Assembly (NCBI GenBank): GCA_022376515.1
Contig: WTXI01000076.1
Span: 62,001-126,000, forward strand
DNA length: 64,000 bases
Direction of reading: 5' to 3'
Source of the DNA: Lactifluus volemus
Taxonomy: Eukaryota > Basidiomycota > Agaricomycetes > Russulales > Russulaceae
The notes under the pieces are model-generated. The model did no database searches and had not been told where the DNA came from. It saw only the letters and a list, made by a program, of their open reading frames with translations. This document shows, in pieces, positions 1 through 10,730 of this stretch (its first letter is position 1; each line of letters opens with the position of its first letter). The translations under genes were made by a program, and so were the position numbers.

Positions 1-381
1 TGAGTTTGAGCGGTACCCCCTGAGTTCCTCTTCCTTCTTCCTTACTCTTCACCCACCTCTCGCCTCATGGCAAGTATCCCCTTTACCTTTTCTTTTTTTA
101 CACACGTTTGACCTACGTATTGAGGGGGAGTTTTGTGATACAACGTCCGAGTCACTAGCGTCGTACATTGTCAACTTATGGACTCCAACTAGTATAGCTA
201 AGATCTGATAGATGATACTAGACCTCATACAATGAGAAGTGCATGCATGTATAATAAAAATGTCCTTCCAGCTACAACTGGTCTGAGAGTCTGTCCACAT
301 TGCCCTTGCACTACCAGCTTGTTTCAACAGCCAAGTTGTTCCCAATATGGTCCATGACTTGGGGGCTCAAAACGATTGCGG
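1..381. other. Gene-free stretch at window start
   Basis: No convincing gene. The short frames here show no domain, signal peptide or splice logic. It lies just beyond the 3' end of the secreted Cys-rich gene and may hold its terminator and 3' UTR. Confidence 0.5.
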
Positions 382-868
382 CTACACTTGCAAGTCGAGG
401 CAACAATTCGTGAGGCACTCCGCTTGAGTTTGGCCGTTGGGTAGGAAATTGCATTCGAAGCTGCAAAATCTGCCGCATGTAGTGTTAGAAGAAGGAAAGT
501 TGCAAATACAGGGGAAGGTGATAGGATCTAAGTTCGGGTTCACGCCGTTTGATGGAATTTGTCGGGTCACAACAGTTCTCCATGGGACGGTATTCTCGCC
601 ACTCGAGTGGGATGCGGGGAGCCTGTAGGCCTCGGCGATCGAGCTCGTTTGGGTAGGTAAGTCCGACACAGGCCCCGAGGCGATGGGAGGCACGTCTTGG
701 GAACTAGTGGCGATGAGAGCCTAGTCAAGAAGGTCAGATTGATCAAGGCTGAATCCGCAACGAGCATGCCTTCAAGTTCTGGTTCAGCCTCTTCGGCCCG
801 TTGGCGTCGCCATTAGTCGGCACTGCCGATGCAGCGAGGGGAACAAGAAGAGCAGTCAAGAATAACAT
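382..868 (-). CDS. Small secreted cysteine-rich protein (2 exons)
   Basis: Proposed model: complement(join(382..703,762..868)), 142 aa. The start at 868 opens a clear signal peptide (MLFLTALLVPLAASA). The 58-nt intron 704-761 (GT-AG, with CTGAC as possible branch site) joins it in frame to a Thr/Ser/Pro-rich middle and a C-terminal 45 residues holding eight cysteines, including CIC, TTCGRFC and a terminal NCC pair. A ninth Cys lies at about residue 35. The size, secretion signal and clustered cysteines fit a small secreted protein of the effector-like or defensin-like kind, but I recognise no named family. Without the splice the signal peptide is lost, which supports the model. The donor GTTGCG is weak, and a further 3' exon cannot be excluded. 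It faces away from the arrestin gene across 2.4 kb. Confidence 0.6.
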
Positions 869-1861
869 TGTAGTCAAAACGGTGTTGTAAGGTAATAGAT
901 GTTTGAGGGAGGATCAACTTGTCGGGTGTGTCACCAAGCGTGCTAGAAAGAAAAAATTCGAGCGACTTGGCTACGCAGATAGATTATCATAGTAGTTAGA
1001 ACGACGACGACGACGATGACAATGGAAGGTAGACACACCAAGGGAACAGAAGGAAGTGAATTAAAAAACACGTTGGAAACCGAGGGAGGTCATTGGAATC
1101 GAGGCGACTTTCATATATGTTAAAAGACCACAGCGATACCAGTAAATCACTGGCATGTTCGGTCTTGTCGGAGACGCCGGGGCCCAGTGGATTACAGACA
1201 CCGTCGGAGAGGTCGCCCCTCAGCTCATTTGATCAAGTTATTATGTATGCGCAAGTGGCACAGGACCGCATCTTGGCTCAGGCGGTCAGTGATGGTCGAA
1301 ATAAATCAGTTACATGTGACTGGGGCTGGGCGTACTGCACAAGGTCACGGAAATGTGAACGGTAAGTGCATTTTACCATGTATAAAAACCCAAAAAAAAG
1401 GCTATAAAAATGTGCCTCAAGGCCAAAATATTATATGCAATCGGTAAACATTTCCCCATGAACGTCGGAGTAGAGAAGCCGGTGTTTAGAAAAACTGCAC
1501 GAGGGGACAGTGAGGAAGAAGAAGGACTTCGGATGCGCACGCGACTCAAGTCAGTCAACCCGCGTAGACATCAGACTATCGTTAGTCCAGAGCCCTTCTC
1601 AAAAACCCTAGCTGGCGCTAAATGGAACATGATTAAGGGAGGAGCAGGAGCAGTGGAGAACACGTCGTCCTCAGCGCCGCCGTTGCCGCGGTGACAGTCG
1701 TGTGGGTGGTGGGGGCGGTGGTGGTGGTGAAGATGATGGTGCGCCTGGCGCACTTCATGCCCACCTCCTTGCAGAGCGCGGCACTAGTACAAAGTCCATT
1801 GAGCGATGTCTCATGATGCGAGCTCGCCGTAAGATAGGGGCGCATGACGCGCATGCTGTTG

Positions 1862-2122
1862 GAACCGCAGCCTCGCAAGGCGTAAGTCGGTGACACGTTA
1901 CGTGACGCGTGACCGCTTATACCCAATAATGCCAGTTTCGGACAGACATTATGTATGTTTCATCTTATTGCCCCGATCTTTTCATTTCAATAGTGTTCCG
2001 CCTTTATTACTGACATATTACCTTCACTAATTTGTTGGGAGCGCAGCCTCTGCAGGCATAAGTCGAGCCAACGCTTTGTGGTCACACGTCACATGACGCG
2101 TGACATCGATACCAAGCACTTT
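1862..2122. repeat. Pair of diverged direct repeats
   Basis: Copy 1 (about 1862-1928) and copy 2 (about 2038-2118) share CGCAGCCTC, then TAAGTCG, then a block ending TGACGCGTGAC and an ATACC tail, with indels between. They lie about 176 bp apart. They look like two old copies of one short element. No coding potential is visible. Confidence 0.5.
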
Positions 2123-2231
2123 CTGTGTTCTACACTAAGTCGACTTTACTATCCCCTTATAGCTTAATTTCTTTACGATTTGACCTCAGTTGATCATTCC
2201 TTATATAGTGTAGACACCATGTTCACCTTGC

Positions 2232-2385
2232 CTCAGTCTTTTCACTTCAGACTGAGCCTTAGTGTCTCATCCAATATAATTATCTCAGTTACCTACTACC
2301 TTAAGTACTGTAACAATTGTGCCCCACACATCTCAGTCTTTTCTCTTTCTGACTGAGCCTCAGGATTGATTCCCATCCAATACAT
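2232..2385. repeat. 100-bp direct repeat with a stem-loop
   Basis: CTCAGTCTTTTC...GACTGAGCCT occurs at 2232 and again exactly 100 bp later at 2332, each followed by CATCCAATA. Each copy can fold as a 7-bp stem (CTCAGTC/GACTGAG) around a short pyrimidine-rich loop. Confidence 0.6.
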
Positions 2386-3270
2386 GCAGGGTATGCAAGC
2401 ATGGCCAATAATGAATTGACAATGGTATGAGTGATGATGATGTTGCATCAAGGGCCTCTGCCGGAACGTTCGAGTCCTAGTTGTGGTCGTAGCCGGACCC
2501 GACACTGGCAGCGGATCCATCATGGGGCGATGCGAGGTCTGGGCTGCGGGTGCGGCGCGGGTAGCTGGTACTGTTTCCGGTTCCCGCGCTCGCGCTCGCG
2601 CATGTGCAAGTGCCGTCGGGGTATTTGAGACATTTGTTCACCTCTACTCCTGCTCCAGATTCCAGTCAATTGCCACAACTGCGTGCATTGGAGCACTTGC
2701 AATAATAAGGGTGACTTGAATAGGGGCAAAGTCAACAAGGCAGCTGAGTCCAAGTCTAAATTAGACTGTGTTGTATTGCCACCGTGACTTGGGCAAATTC
2801 ACGCGCAGCTTATGGTTCGTGTGCCTGAGCCTGGTGTGTCTCAGTCTGATTGACGTGATATGATACTGCTAAGTTACTGCTCTTACTAATATAAATATAG
2901 GTTTCACAAAAGTAGGGCCAGAAGTCAGAGTATGGAAGAAGAAACGGGAAAAGAGAAGATCATGATCGTGTCAGTATGTCGTCAAAATAAATCTTTATCA
3001 GAGATGGTTATTGCGTGATATGATGATGACAGTGATGAAGGTTCTGTGATGGCCAGGGGAAAAAAAAGGCTCAGCCAAAAATACAAAAAGGAGGACGGTA
3101 GTTTGTAAAAAAGCACATAAACATGCGAGAACGCACGTACATAATATCGTAAAACAACAGAGGGCTGGACCAAAATTCACGCGTGCCATGATCCATCCAA
3201 ATACAATAGGTCATGAAGCAAAGCCCACTGGGCACAACTTACTTATACATGGGAGAGAATCTGCCCCCAA

Positions 3271-6200
3271 TTATGACGCCTGACCTTGATATCGCTTTAT
3301 CAAGTCGCGCAGTCGTGCCTGTCCAAATGCGAGTTCTGTCTTGAAACCACCGCCGTTCACAAGCGGGGGACGCTGCTGACCCACAGCAGGGGAGGGTGTC
3401 AAAGACTGAGGGTGGGGGTGGAGCTTGGGCTGAGGTGGCTGAGACGAAGGTAGGGAAGAATCGCTACGATTAGCGGATGGGGTAGATGTGGGGCTAAGAG
3501 GCGGCCGTGCGAGGGATGCAGTCGACGACAGTACGGGAGTTGCAATAGAGGAGGACAGCGCGGGCGAAGACGGCGTCGCCGCCGCTGCTGAGCCGAGTCC
3601 GAACAGAGCACGTGGAGCACGAATAGGATCTCTCTCCTTTCCTGCGGCTGCTGTACCAAGAGCACGTCTGTCCTCGTCCTTCACAGCAGTAATCGGCTTG
3701 GTTGGAGCAGGAGTAGATGTGGGTTTGTTAGCGGCTGCGGTTCTGGTTCGCGCCGCATTGCCGTTGTTTGGGCCCTCTGGCATTGCTCGCGTCGGCTTTG
3801 GTGTCAATGTACCGGCACTTGTGGCCTTGGCTGCTTCCGCCCATATGGAGGCCACTGCAGTGACTTTCCCACCACGCCCACCGCGTGCAGACTTGACATC
3901 ATACTTCGCCTCTGCCGCAAGGGTAGGTGGGAATCTATGTGCGAGCCGCCGAACAGGTGCGGGCGCAGGCGTGAGGGATATTGGTGCACGACGAAGAGTA
4001 GCCACTGGTATGAAACCAGACGAACGTGGATTCGGCTGGGACACGACAACCGGTGCGGTTGTGGGTGAAGCGAGATCGACTTCTGGGGCTGAGGCCAGTT
4101 TTGGTGAAGAGGACAAATTCGGATTGACCTCTGACGTAACCTCCGGTTCCGGCACCGGCACCGGCTCGTGCGCGGCCAAGTTGCCTAGCCACTCTGCGAC
4201 GCGACCCTTCGCTGCGCGCTTCAAACGTGCACCATCGTCATCCCGCGCTTCACGTTTATCCTTCTTCTTCTTTCCCCTCCTTTCTTTGTCTTTCCCCCTT
4301 TCCTTTTCTTTCGAATCAGACTTGAAAGACTTGCGCGAGCGTGCCTTGTGCGTTCCACGCTCACTGCCAGACGAGGCACCCGTGCCTTTGCCCTGCCGAT
4401 GCGTCCGTCCATCCGCATCCGCATCATCTCCCTCCGCTTCTTCATCTGGTTCTCCCCCCACTGAAGGCGGCGTGACGTCGACGTTCACGTTTCGCCCACC
4501 AAAGTCCTCCTCAGCGCCAAGCGCCAAACTCGAGATCGCGCTTTCGTTTACCGCCGCGCCCGCACCGTCATCGTCTGCTTGTTCCTGAGCCATCGACTTT
4601 CCCGGAACAGGCAAGGGAACAGGAACAGGTGGCGGCGGGGGTGTGTCCGTAGACATGGGCGAGAGGACGGCACGTACATCTGCAGGAGGTAAACTAGGGT
4701 GCTTGCGCGTCCCGACTTGCTGAACAAGGCGTCGCTCAAGTGCATCTAGGCCACTATCCGCTTCTTCTTGCACCCCGTGTGATAGGAATACAGGTCGCTC
4801 ACGGGGTAGCGGTGGGCGTAAAATTGATAGCGCAGAGAGAGACGGCGTGCGAGGGACTGGTCCTGCTTCTGCCTCTTCATTCTCTTCAATTTGCACACGT
4901 TCTTGTTGCTGGAATATTTCCTGTGCGACGGGCAGACGGTTCGCACCGTAACCAGATGGCTTTCCTGATGGCACGGGCGGAAGTGGAAGCGTCTTGTCGG
5001 CGGCAGTCAGCCGCTCCTTTTCAGCTCTAGCTTTGGCTTCCATCTCTGCCGCGGCACGCGCAGCCATCTCTTCGAGTCTGACTACGCTCAAACACCTCGT
5101 CCTCGTCCCCAATCTACAATGGCTTTGCGAAAGGGGGTCGTCGTTGTCAACTATGCTATGCGTTTCGGTAATGGTCGTCGGCGAGGGCATCGGCTTGGGT
5201 GATAATACATCTGGCCCGGTTGGGGAGGTTAGTTGGGCTGGAGGTGAGACAGAGCGGGCGCGCGAGGTCGCACGGAGGTGGTGCGATATACGCGCCGCAC
5301 GGGCACCATGGCCTGTAGCCTGCTCCGGCGGTAGTGCGTACTGCTGCTGCTCATATGGGGAAGGTAGGTAATGGTCTTGTGTGCCCAACCCGGGTAGGCC
5401 AGACGACAGAGCAGATGCTTCTGGTACCCCAACATTGACACTCGCCGGACGGGGTGAAGGATAGTAAGGATTGCCAATGTATGCGGGAGGGGGCGATGGG
5501 AACCACAGCCGCCCATCGTGGGCTCGATAAGGTGGAATTACGAGTTGTAAATTCAAAGGAGTCGAGGTCGATTGAGGTAATGATGGTAGCTGTACGGAGT
5601 ATGCGTTGAAGTGTGGTTGTATTGGGTTTGGGTAGGACATGGGCGTTAAGGACGGCGAAGCAGCTGGCGGAGGCGAATTGGAATAATTATAGTTCGGATA
5701 CACATCAGAAAATACGTCTGGAGATGGATACGGGTATGGTTCCGGCGGAGGTGGGGGGAGAGAAGCGGTGTGAAACGCTGCCACTGGTAACTCGAGCACG
5801 ATGTCTTTACTACACAGCACCTCTTCCATTAGTCTATATTCCCCAAGGGAAAGGATGTACCGCACCTGCCTAGAGGCATGGCTATTCGCACGGTGACGAC
5901 GCCACGAACCTCGAATAATGGTGGTGTGTGCTTTGAGGGTCCCACTTCTTCCTCATCTGCGTCGCCACCATGCCGCGGGTGCGCAAAGATGGTGCGGGCA
6001 GTGCGTGGAACATCAAACATGAGCTGTGCAATACCTTCAGTCCCCGGGTGCGCAGTGTATTCGGGTCCACGAAAAGCGATGTTTGCGAGTGTGTCTGAGA
6101 TTTGTAATGGGGGTGGTGGCTTCTTGCCTGTTGAACCAGCAGGCAATGGTAGGTACAATTGGCGGCTGAGCGTAACATGCACACCTGTCGTCTACTCAAT

Positions 6201-7012
6201 ATCATCAACACGCGTGGGAAAGACGAGATGAAGGAAAGAAGGGGGACACACCCTCTTTGCGGAGTGATTCTTCACTTGCAACTCGACGCAGGCGCTTTCC
6301 CCTGCGACCAGTATGCCCCCAAGGACACGGGCCTGCACCCAAATCTTTCCACCCTCACCGATGACAAGGCCTTCCGGTACGGGCCACGGGTCGGAATAAA
6401 GACCGCCGTCTTCCTGGATGGCATTATCGTCTGAGTACCGCTGTAAAACGTCTACCGGGCATCCATCGGTAACGAGCCGGTTTTGATCCTTCCAAGAAAC
6501 GCCTATGGATGCTCGGACCTCGTATCGAATTCTGGCGAGTCCATTTCCAAAATCGATTGAGGAGGGGGAGGAGGCAGGGAGAGGAAACCGAAATAGGAAC
6601 GTAGTTAGTCCACGTCGGGCACGATGATAATGGGCGGGCAGAGGAGGCTCTCCGGCGATTAAGTGGGGAAGAACAGCATTTGAAGGGGGTAGACCGGGTC
6701 CTTGGAAGATGCGATGGATATGTAGAAACGTTGATGTCGCGGAATGGTCTCGAGATGTCAGTTCTGCGAAAAGAAGAGGGTAAGTAAGGGACCAGTAGAG
6801 AATGGGAAATCACGACCTTCGATGGCGACAAGCTCGACCATGATGACACCGAGGCCGAGACCCTTGTCTGCACGAGACTCAAGCTCCATCTTCCCTGTTA
6901 CAGAGTCGCCGGCGAGATAGAATGGATCTGAAAGGGTGATGGTAACCTTGACCTTGGGATGATAGGGTGTAGCATTCATGGGTTCTGGCCTGGATTGAGC
7001 TTGAAGGGCCAT
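3271..7012 (-). CDS. Alpha-arrestin-like protein with long disordered tail and PPxY motif
   Basis: Model: complement(join(3271..5809,5866..6191,6252..6763,6817..7012)), 1190 aa. The three introns of 56, 60 and 53 nt are GT-AG, and the splice keeps one frame. Residues 1-350 form an arrestin-like sandwich: the N-lobe has VKVTITLSDPFYLAGDSVTG and the C-lobe includes GGILVAGESACVELQVKNHS. The next 840 residues are low-complexity, rich in Pro, Ser, Ala and charged runs (KEKERGKDKERRGKKKK). A PPAY motif lies at about residues 452-455. In yeast arrestin-related trafficking adaptors such motifs bind the WW domains of Rsp5-type ubiquitin ligases and direct endocytosis of transporters; that role is inferred here. 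The start at 7012 precedes the lobe directly; an upstream in-frame start is possible. The large + frames opposite the tail are composition artefacts. Confidence 0.85.
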
Positions 7013-7689
7013 GGTGGAAATGGGTTGAACGTCGATAAGTGAATAACGAGTTGGACATGAGATCGCTGTTGAGGCGGCAGACCTGCAACAGTCATTCTTC
7101 CCACGGATATAATTTATTCGACCGATTCTGGCGCCTGCTGGTGGCTGTTGGTTCTCCACAAAGCGATGGTCACGGTATCATATCTGATTGAGGCTATTCA
7201 GATAAGCTTGTGTCAGAGAATAATGTTTGATCATTGGTATATGTACCAAGCTGAATGTCTCGACGAAAGGTGTAACAGGGAGTCGCGCACCATCGCCTCT
7301 ATTTACCACCATCACTGGGATTAGATTGTATTTAAACCTCCTCAGTTTTCTCACTTTTTACTGCGCTTCTTTTAGAGTTTTAGATTCAGAGACACAATGG
7401 ACTTGTGCTGTAGAATTGTCGCATATAACGCGCTCATTGCGATCTCATCCAGTCCGCAAACTCCACCTAAGGTTTGCATGGCTTGGATGGGACCGGAATT
7501 GAAGATTTTATGCTGCTTACAAAGTATGAGCACATCACATGCCACGCACCATATCAATCCCAGTGGTGTCAGTGAGCCTGAGTGAGGTACCGGGTTCAGG
7601 CACTGGTGGTGACTGGTAAGTGAACGTAATTGAATGAGCTCTGGTGCCTGGCCAGGTGACAGCTAGACTCAGACTTGATGACTTGCTTC
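7013..7689. promoter_or_regulatory. Shared upstream region of two divergent genes
   Basis: About 0.68 kb between the starts of the arrestin-like gene (-) and the first F-box-like gene (+), so it should hold both promoters. No specific operator is recognised. The last 50 bases before 7690 resemble the sequence just upstream of the second F-box copy at 14416. Confidence 0.5.
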
Positions 7690-9133
7690 ATGAACACACC
7701 TCTTCCTTTAGATTTTTTCTACGAGGTTGCTCTCCATCTCTCTCACACAAGGGACGTCCTTGCTATAACTCTTACTAACCGCTCCATACGTTCTGCTTTG
7801 TTGACTTCGGCTCTCTTCAAGTCACGCTTATCTTTGCAAGGATGGGACGTGAGTGGATGGAAAGATGAAGATGAAACCGCTCAACTCTCAGGAAATTGGA
7901 AGCATTGGATGCGCATTGATTACGCATATAGCCGGACTCTTCAACTTTTCGAAGAAGCTGTTGCAGAAGACAACTTGATTCAACTCGAAGTCGATACAAT
8001 AATTGGTTGCGAGCCTTCCCTAGCTATCAATGTCGAAACGTCGAGGGTCTGGTTGCAGAAACTAAGTGAGGTGTTACCGATATTTGTCGCTCATCACAGT
8101 GCGCCCATAACATTTCTTCATCCCAAGCTGTAATAAGTCTCATTTTTTTCGTCTTTTAGGTACAAAGAATATCGCACGAATCACTGACCCAAAATACCAC
8201 AGGGTACTCTGGGCTTATGCGTGGGCTGTAGGGGAGCTCTGCAATAAAGCAGTGAATCATGTCCCGATCTTACCACATGGATTTGCTCCACCCGAACGTG
8301 GCTGGCTCGAGCGTGTTTGCTTTAGTCTGATGGCGCTGCTCATACAATGTGGGTTCACCCAATCATCACCACTGCTCCAAGTTGGTGCTCTGTTGACAAG
8401 TATCCTTTTGATCGGTATGATAGGTGGCATAAAAACAGTCAAATCGATCTTCAATAATACCTGGAAGACTGACTACTGGCAAGATCACTACATGTCGCAT
8501 ACTATAACGGAAAGATGGACTCCAAACTGGTTCCCTATATCCCAACCCCTGCTAAGTAAAGACACTTCGCTTACGCACAGCCGTGTCTCACAGCGCTACT
8601 GTGCCGGCTTCATTATGCAACTGAGGATATTTCTTGACCTGATTGTATTCTGTGCTAACAAGCCTGACATGCTCCCGTCTCTTCCCACCCCATCTCTCTA
8701 CTCTATTGATCGCGATTCGAGGTACAATGGGCCGTTCGAACTGGACCCGGATCCCTCCTTCCCGCCATGGTTGCGAAATGGGCTAGTCGGGACCCCATTC
8801 GCTGACCTATCGTTTGATGCTAGCCGCCCATGGGCAGGCTACTACATTTACGTAGGGTATATTGAACCCGACTTTCCAATGTTCTTTGACCTGCGTTTCG
8901 CGGAGCCTCCATTTTCAGAACCCGACTGCATATATTTCGATGGTGAGGGCCACGACGATGTGGGAGAGTTCTCACTACGTGGCTCGTGCGATACCCTAAC
9001 AGGCGCGGTCTGGGCTTCCAAGGCGTACCGTGAGGTGGACTCACCTCACTGGTATTGGTCCGGTATGCTAACGCCATTTGGGATGGTGGGGGTATGGGGC
9101 GAAGATGATTCTGGCGACGGCGGATGGTGGTAG
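7690..9133 (+). CDS. F-box-like protein, copy 1
   Basis: Model: join(7690..8098,8160..8348,8424..9133), 435 aa. The N-terminal 45 residues (MNTPLPLDFFYEVALHL, then LAITLTNRSIRSALL) read as a degenerate F-box of the basidiomycete type, which would bind Skp1 in an SCF ubiquitin ligase. The C-terminal 150 residues form a conserved unit with WAGYY, YFDGEG, GEFSLRG, TGAVWASKAY and LTPFGMVGVWG. This vaguely recalls the substrate domain of FBXO31-like proteins (low-confidence inference). The start at 7690 was chosen because the paralog at 14416 begins at the same residue; an ATG 12 bases upstream also exists. Intron 2 is 75 nt, a multiple of three and free of stops, so its retention would add 25 residues. 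Confidence 0.75.
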
Positions 9134-9229
9134 AGCGGTCACTCCCCATGAAGAGAGTCAGTCACTCTTTGTAAGGAAGCTTAGAGACTTGGACGAAAAT
9201 GCTTGATCCACGGCCACTCCTCTCCCTTT

Positions 9230-9400
9230 TCCACGTATCCCGATCTGCCTCCCAGACTTGCTTTTACTATAATGTCCATACCTTATAGCTTTGACTACCA
9301 CTTTCCTTCTTGGTATTATCCCGGTGTGTATATACCTCTAATCCCCCCTTCATATCACAATTATCCCGCGTTCTCTCCTCTCATCCTCTGCGTGATCCTC
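9230..9400 (+). repeat. Relic of an NLR-unit 3' flank
   Basis: TATCCCGATCTGCCTCCCAG near 9236 and the stretch around GCGTTCTCTCCTCT near 9367 match, in the same order and spacing class, the sequence 100-350 bp downstream of the NLR stop codons (for example 59420-59630). No receptor coding sequence precedes it here; F-box copy 1 does. Confidence 0.5.
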
Positions 9401-10207
9401 TATAAGTGTCCTAGCATTTTCGAAAACTTCGCAGAAAGCCGAGCTCCAGCGTTGAGTGTGGAGTAGTCGGTCCTATACATCTCCATCTCTCTTGTGTTGT
9501 AGGGTCGGCCTCGTGCCTATGCTCGGATTCGACCCGTTTCGGCCGACACCGGGACGTCTCGGACATCACGGACATACAGGCGAGGTACTATTCCATTTTG
9601 AGATTGTCCTTTCTTAGTTCCATAAGTAGTTACTACTACTCATATACTTAAGGCTGCGAAATACACGGGGAAATCCCCAGCGAAAGCTCACCCCTCTTTT
9701 CCTTCCTTTTCAAACTCATGCGTGCTCTTCGGAGTACGTTTAGTGTCTCGACAGTGACTATATTTGTACTATGAGTCGTGCTTATTTCACCAAAGCTCGG
9801 GCCATGAGCTAACCATTCTTCCACCATGCACGCCTTTTCTGCTCTCCCCCGATGCCAATGCTGACACCACTACCAAATATTTCACGTAGTGCACCATACC
9901 CCCTCTCTGCGCCGTGCTCATGCTAGACACGACCTTCTCGAAAGCAAGGTATAATCATCAATTAGCACCACAATGTCGCCGCCACCGTCGAAGCCCAACT
10001 TGAACCAAGACAACCCACCTATTTTCCTTCTAAGTTTTGCCTCTCGCACATGGTTTTATCTGAAGTTGACTCGTCATGTCCTTTGCCTCGCTCATGCATT
10101 TCCGAACGCCTACCTGAGGCTACCTCCGAACTCTTCCGCGGGCGTTAACTTTATTCCCACGCACATCCACATTTCGGGATACCTCTGAGCTTGTCAAACT
10201 TGCCCCA

Positions 10208-10340
10208 TGCTCCTCAGAGTATGTTCACCTGGCTGCCCCAGCAAGTCTCAAATCCATGAACTTCTGATTACCAGTCAGAAGGTTGTGAGTTTGAGCCTCA
10301 CTGGGGTAGCCAGTTGAATGTGCTCATCAGAGTACATTCA
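10208..10340. repeat. tRNA-like palindromic element with flanking direct repeats
   Basis: An 85-nt imperfect palindrome (10229-10313) has 13-base ends CTGGCTGCCCCAG and CTGGGGTAGCCAG that pair at 12 of 13 positions. Inside is a 7-bp stem CTTCTGA/TCAGAAG with a 7-nt loop, then a GTGAG/CTCAC arm like a T-arm. A 20-base sequence (10208-10227) recurs at 10321-10340 with 3 mismatches. The D-arm and acceptor spacing are not those of a working tRNA. A tRNA-derived SINE or a small hairpin element is more likely. Confidence 0.4.
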
Positions 10341-10730
10341 GTATCCTCAAAGAACTGGTTCAGGGACCCTGGAAACTGTGAAAATAATCTTTCACCTGTT
10401 AAACAGGTACATGACAATGATGTATTTTCACTCCAAGTTAACAGTTTCACGAGTGCTTTGTAAAATCTGGTATTGTTACAGTGAATGGGAACGCAACTCG
10501 TCGTCAAAGATATACGGTCACGTCGCGTATGACAACAGGAAACATTATGCATCGATCATGCTCAATACCAAGTACCAAGCTCACGGTTGAAGTGTTTGGT
10601 AAGGAACTGACTGACCACGCATTGGCCCACGAGCTCACAATAGCAATACAATAAAAAAAACAGTAGGGTATATTGTACTTTGCAAGAATGTAACGAGCGT
10701 GCTGCTAGTACGACAATAAAATTTCCTTAA

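Larger units (their letters stand above)
869..3270. other. Intergenic region with short diverged repeats
   Basis: About 2.4 kb without a supportable gene. It holds two pairs of short direct repeats (listed separately), a GGT/GGC-rich simple tract near 1705-1730 that gives spurious Gly and His runs, and an alternating CG-rich tract near 2585-2605. The right part is the 3' side of the arrestin-like gene. Confidence 0.5.
9134..10730. other. Intergenic region between F-box copy 1 and the secreted repeat protein
   Basis: No convincing gene. It contains a stretch resembling the 3' flank of the NLR units (9230-9400), a block near 9835-9950 that resembles the 3' flank of F-box copy 2 (16070-16200), and the tRNA-like palindrome at 10208-10340. 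The frame at 9973-10188 has no recognisable feature. Confidence 0.5.

Noticed and set aside
1571..1893. Poly-His and poly-Gly frames on both strands
   Set aside because: Caused by a GGT/GGC simple repeat; no start context, domain or conserved partner.
3488..4588. 366-codon frame on + opposite the arrestin tail
   Set aside because: Low-complexity Ala/Ser/Arg composition, a mirror of the GC-rich disordered tail on -. No domain, and the - frame fits a spliced arrestin gene.
9973..10188. 71-codon frame beginning MSPPPSKPNL
   Set aside because: No domain, no clear signal peptide, no paralog in the window; length expected by chance.
10231..10312. Functional tRNA gene
   Set aside because: The acceptor and T-arm are separated by extra bases and the D-arm does not form. 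The anticodon would be unusual on either strand.
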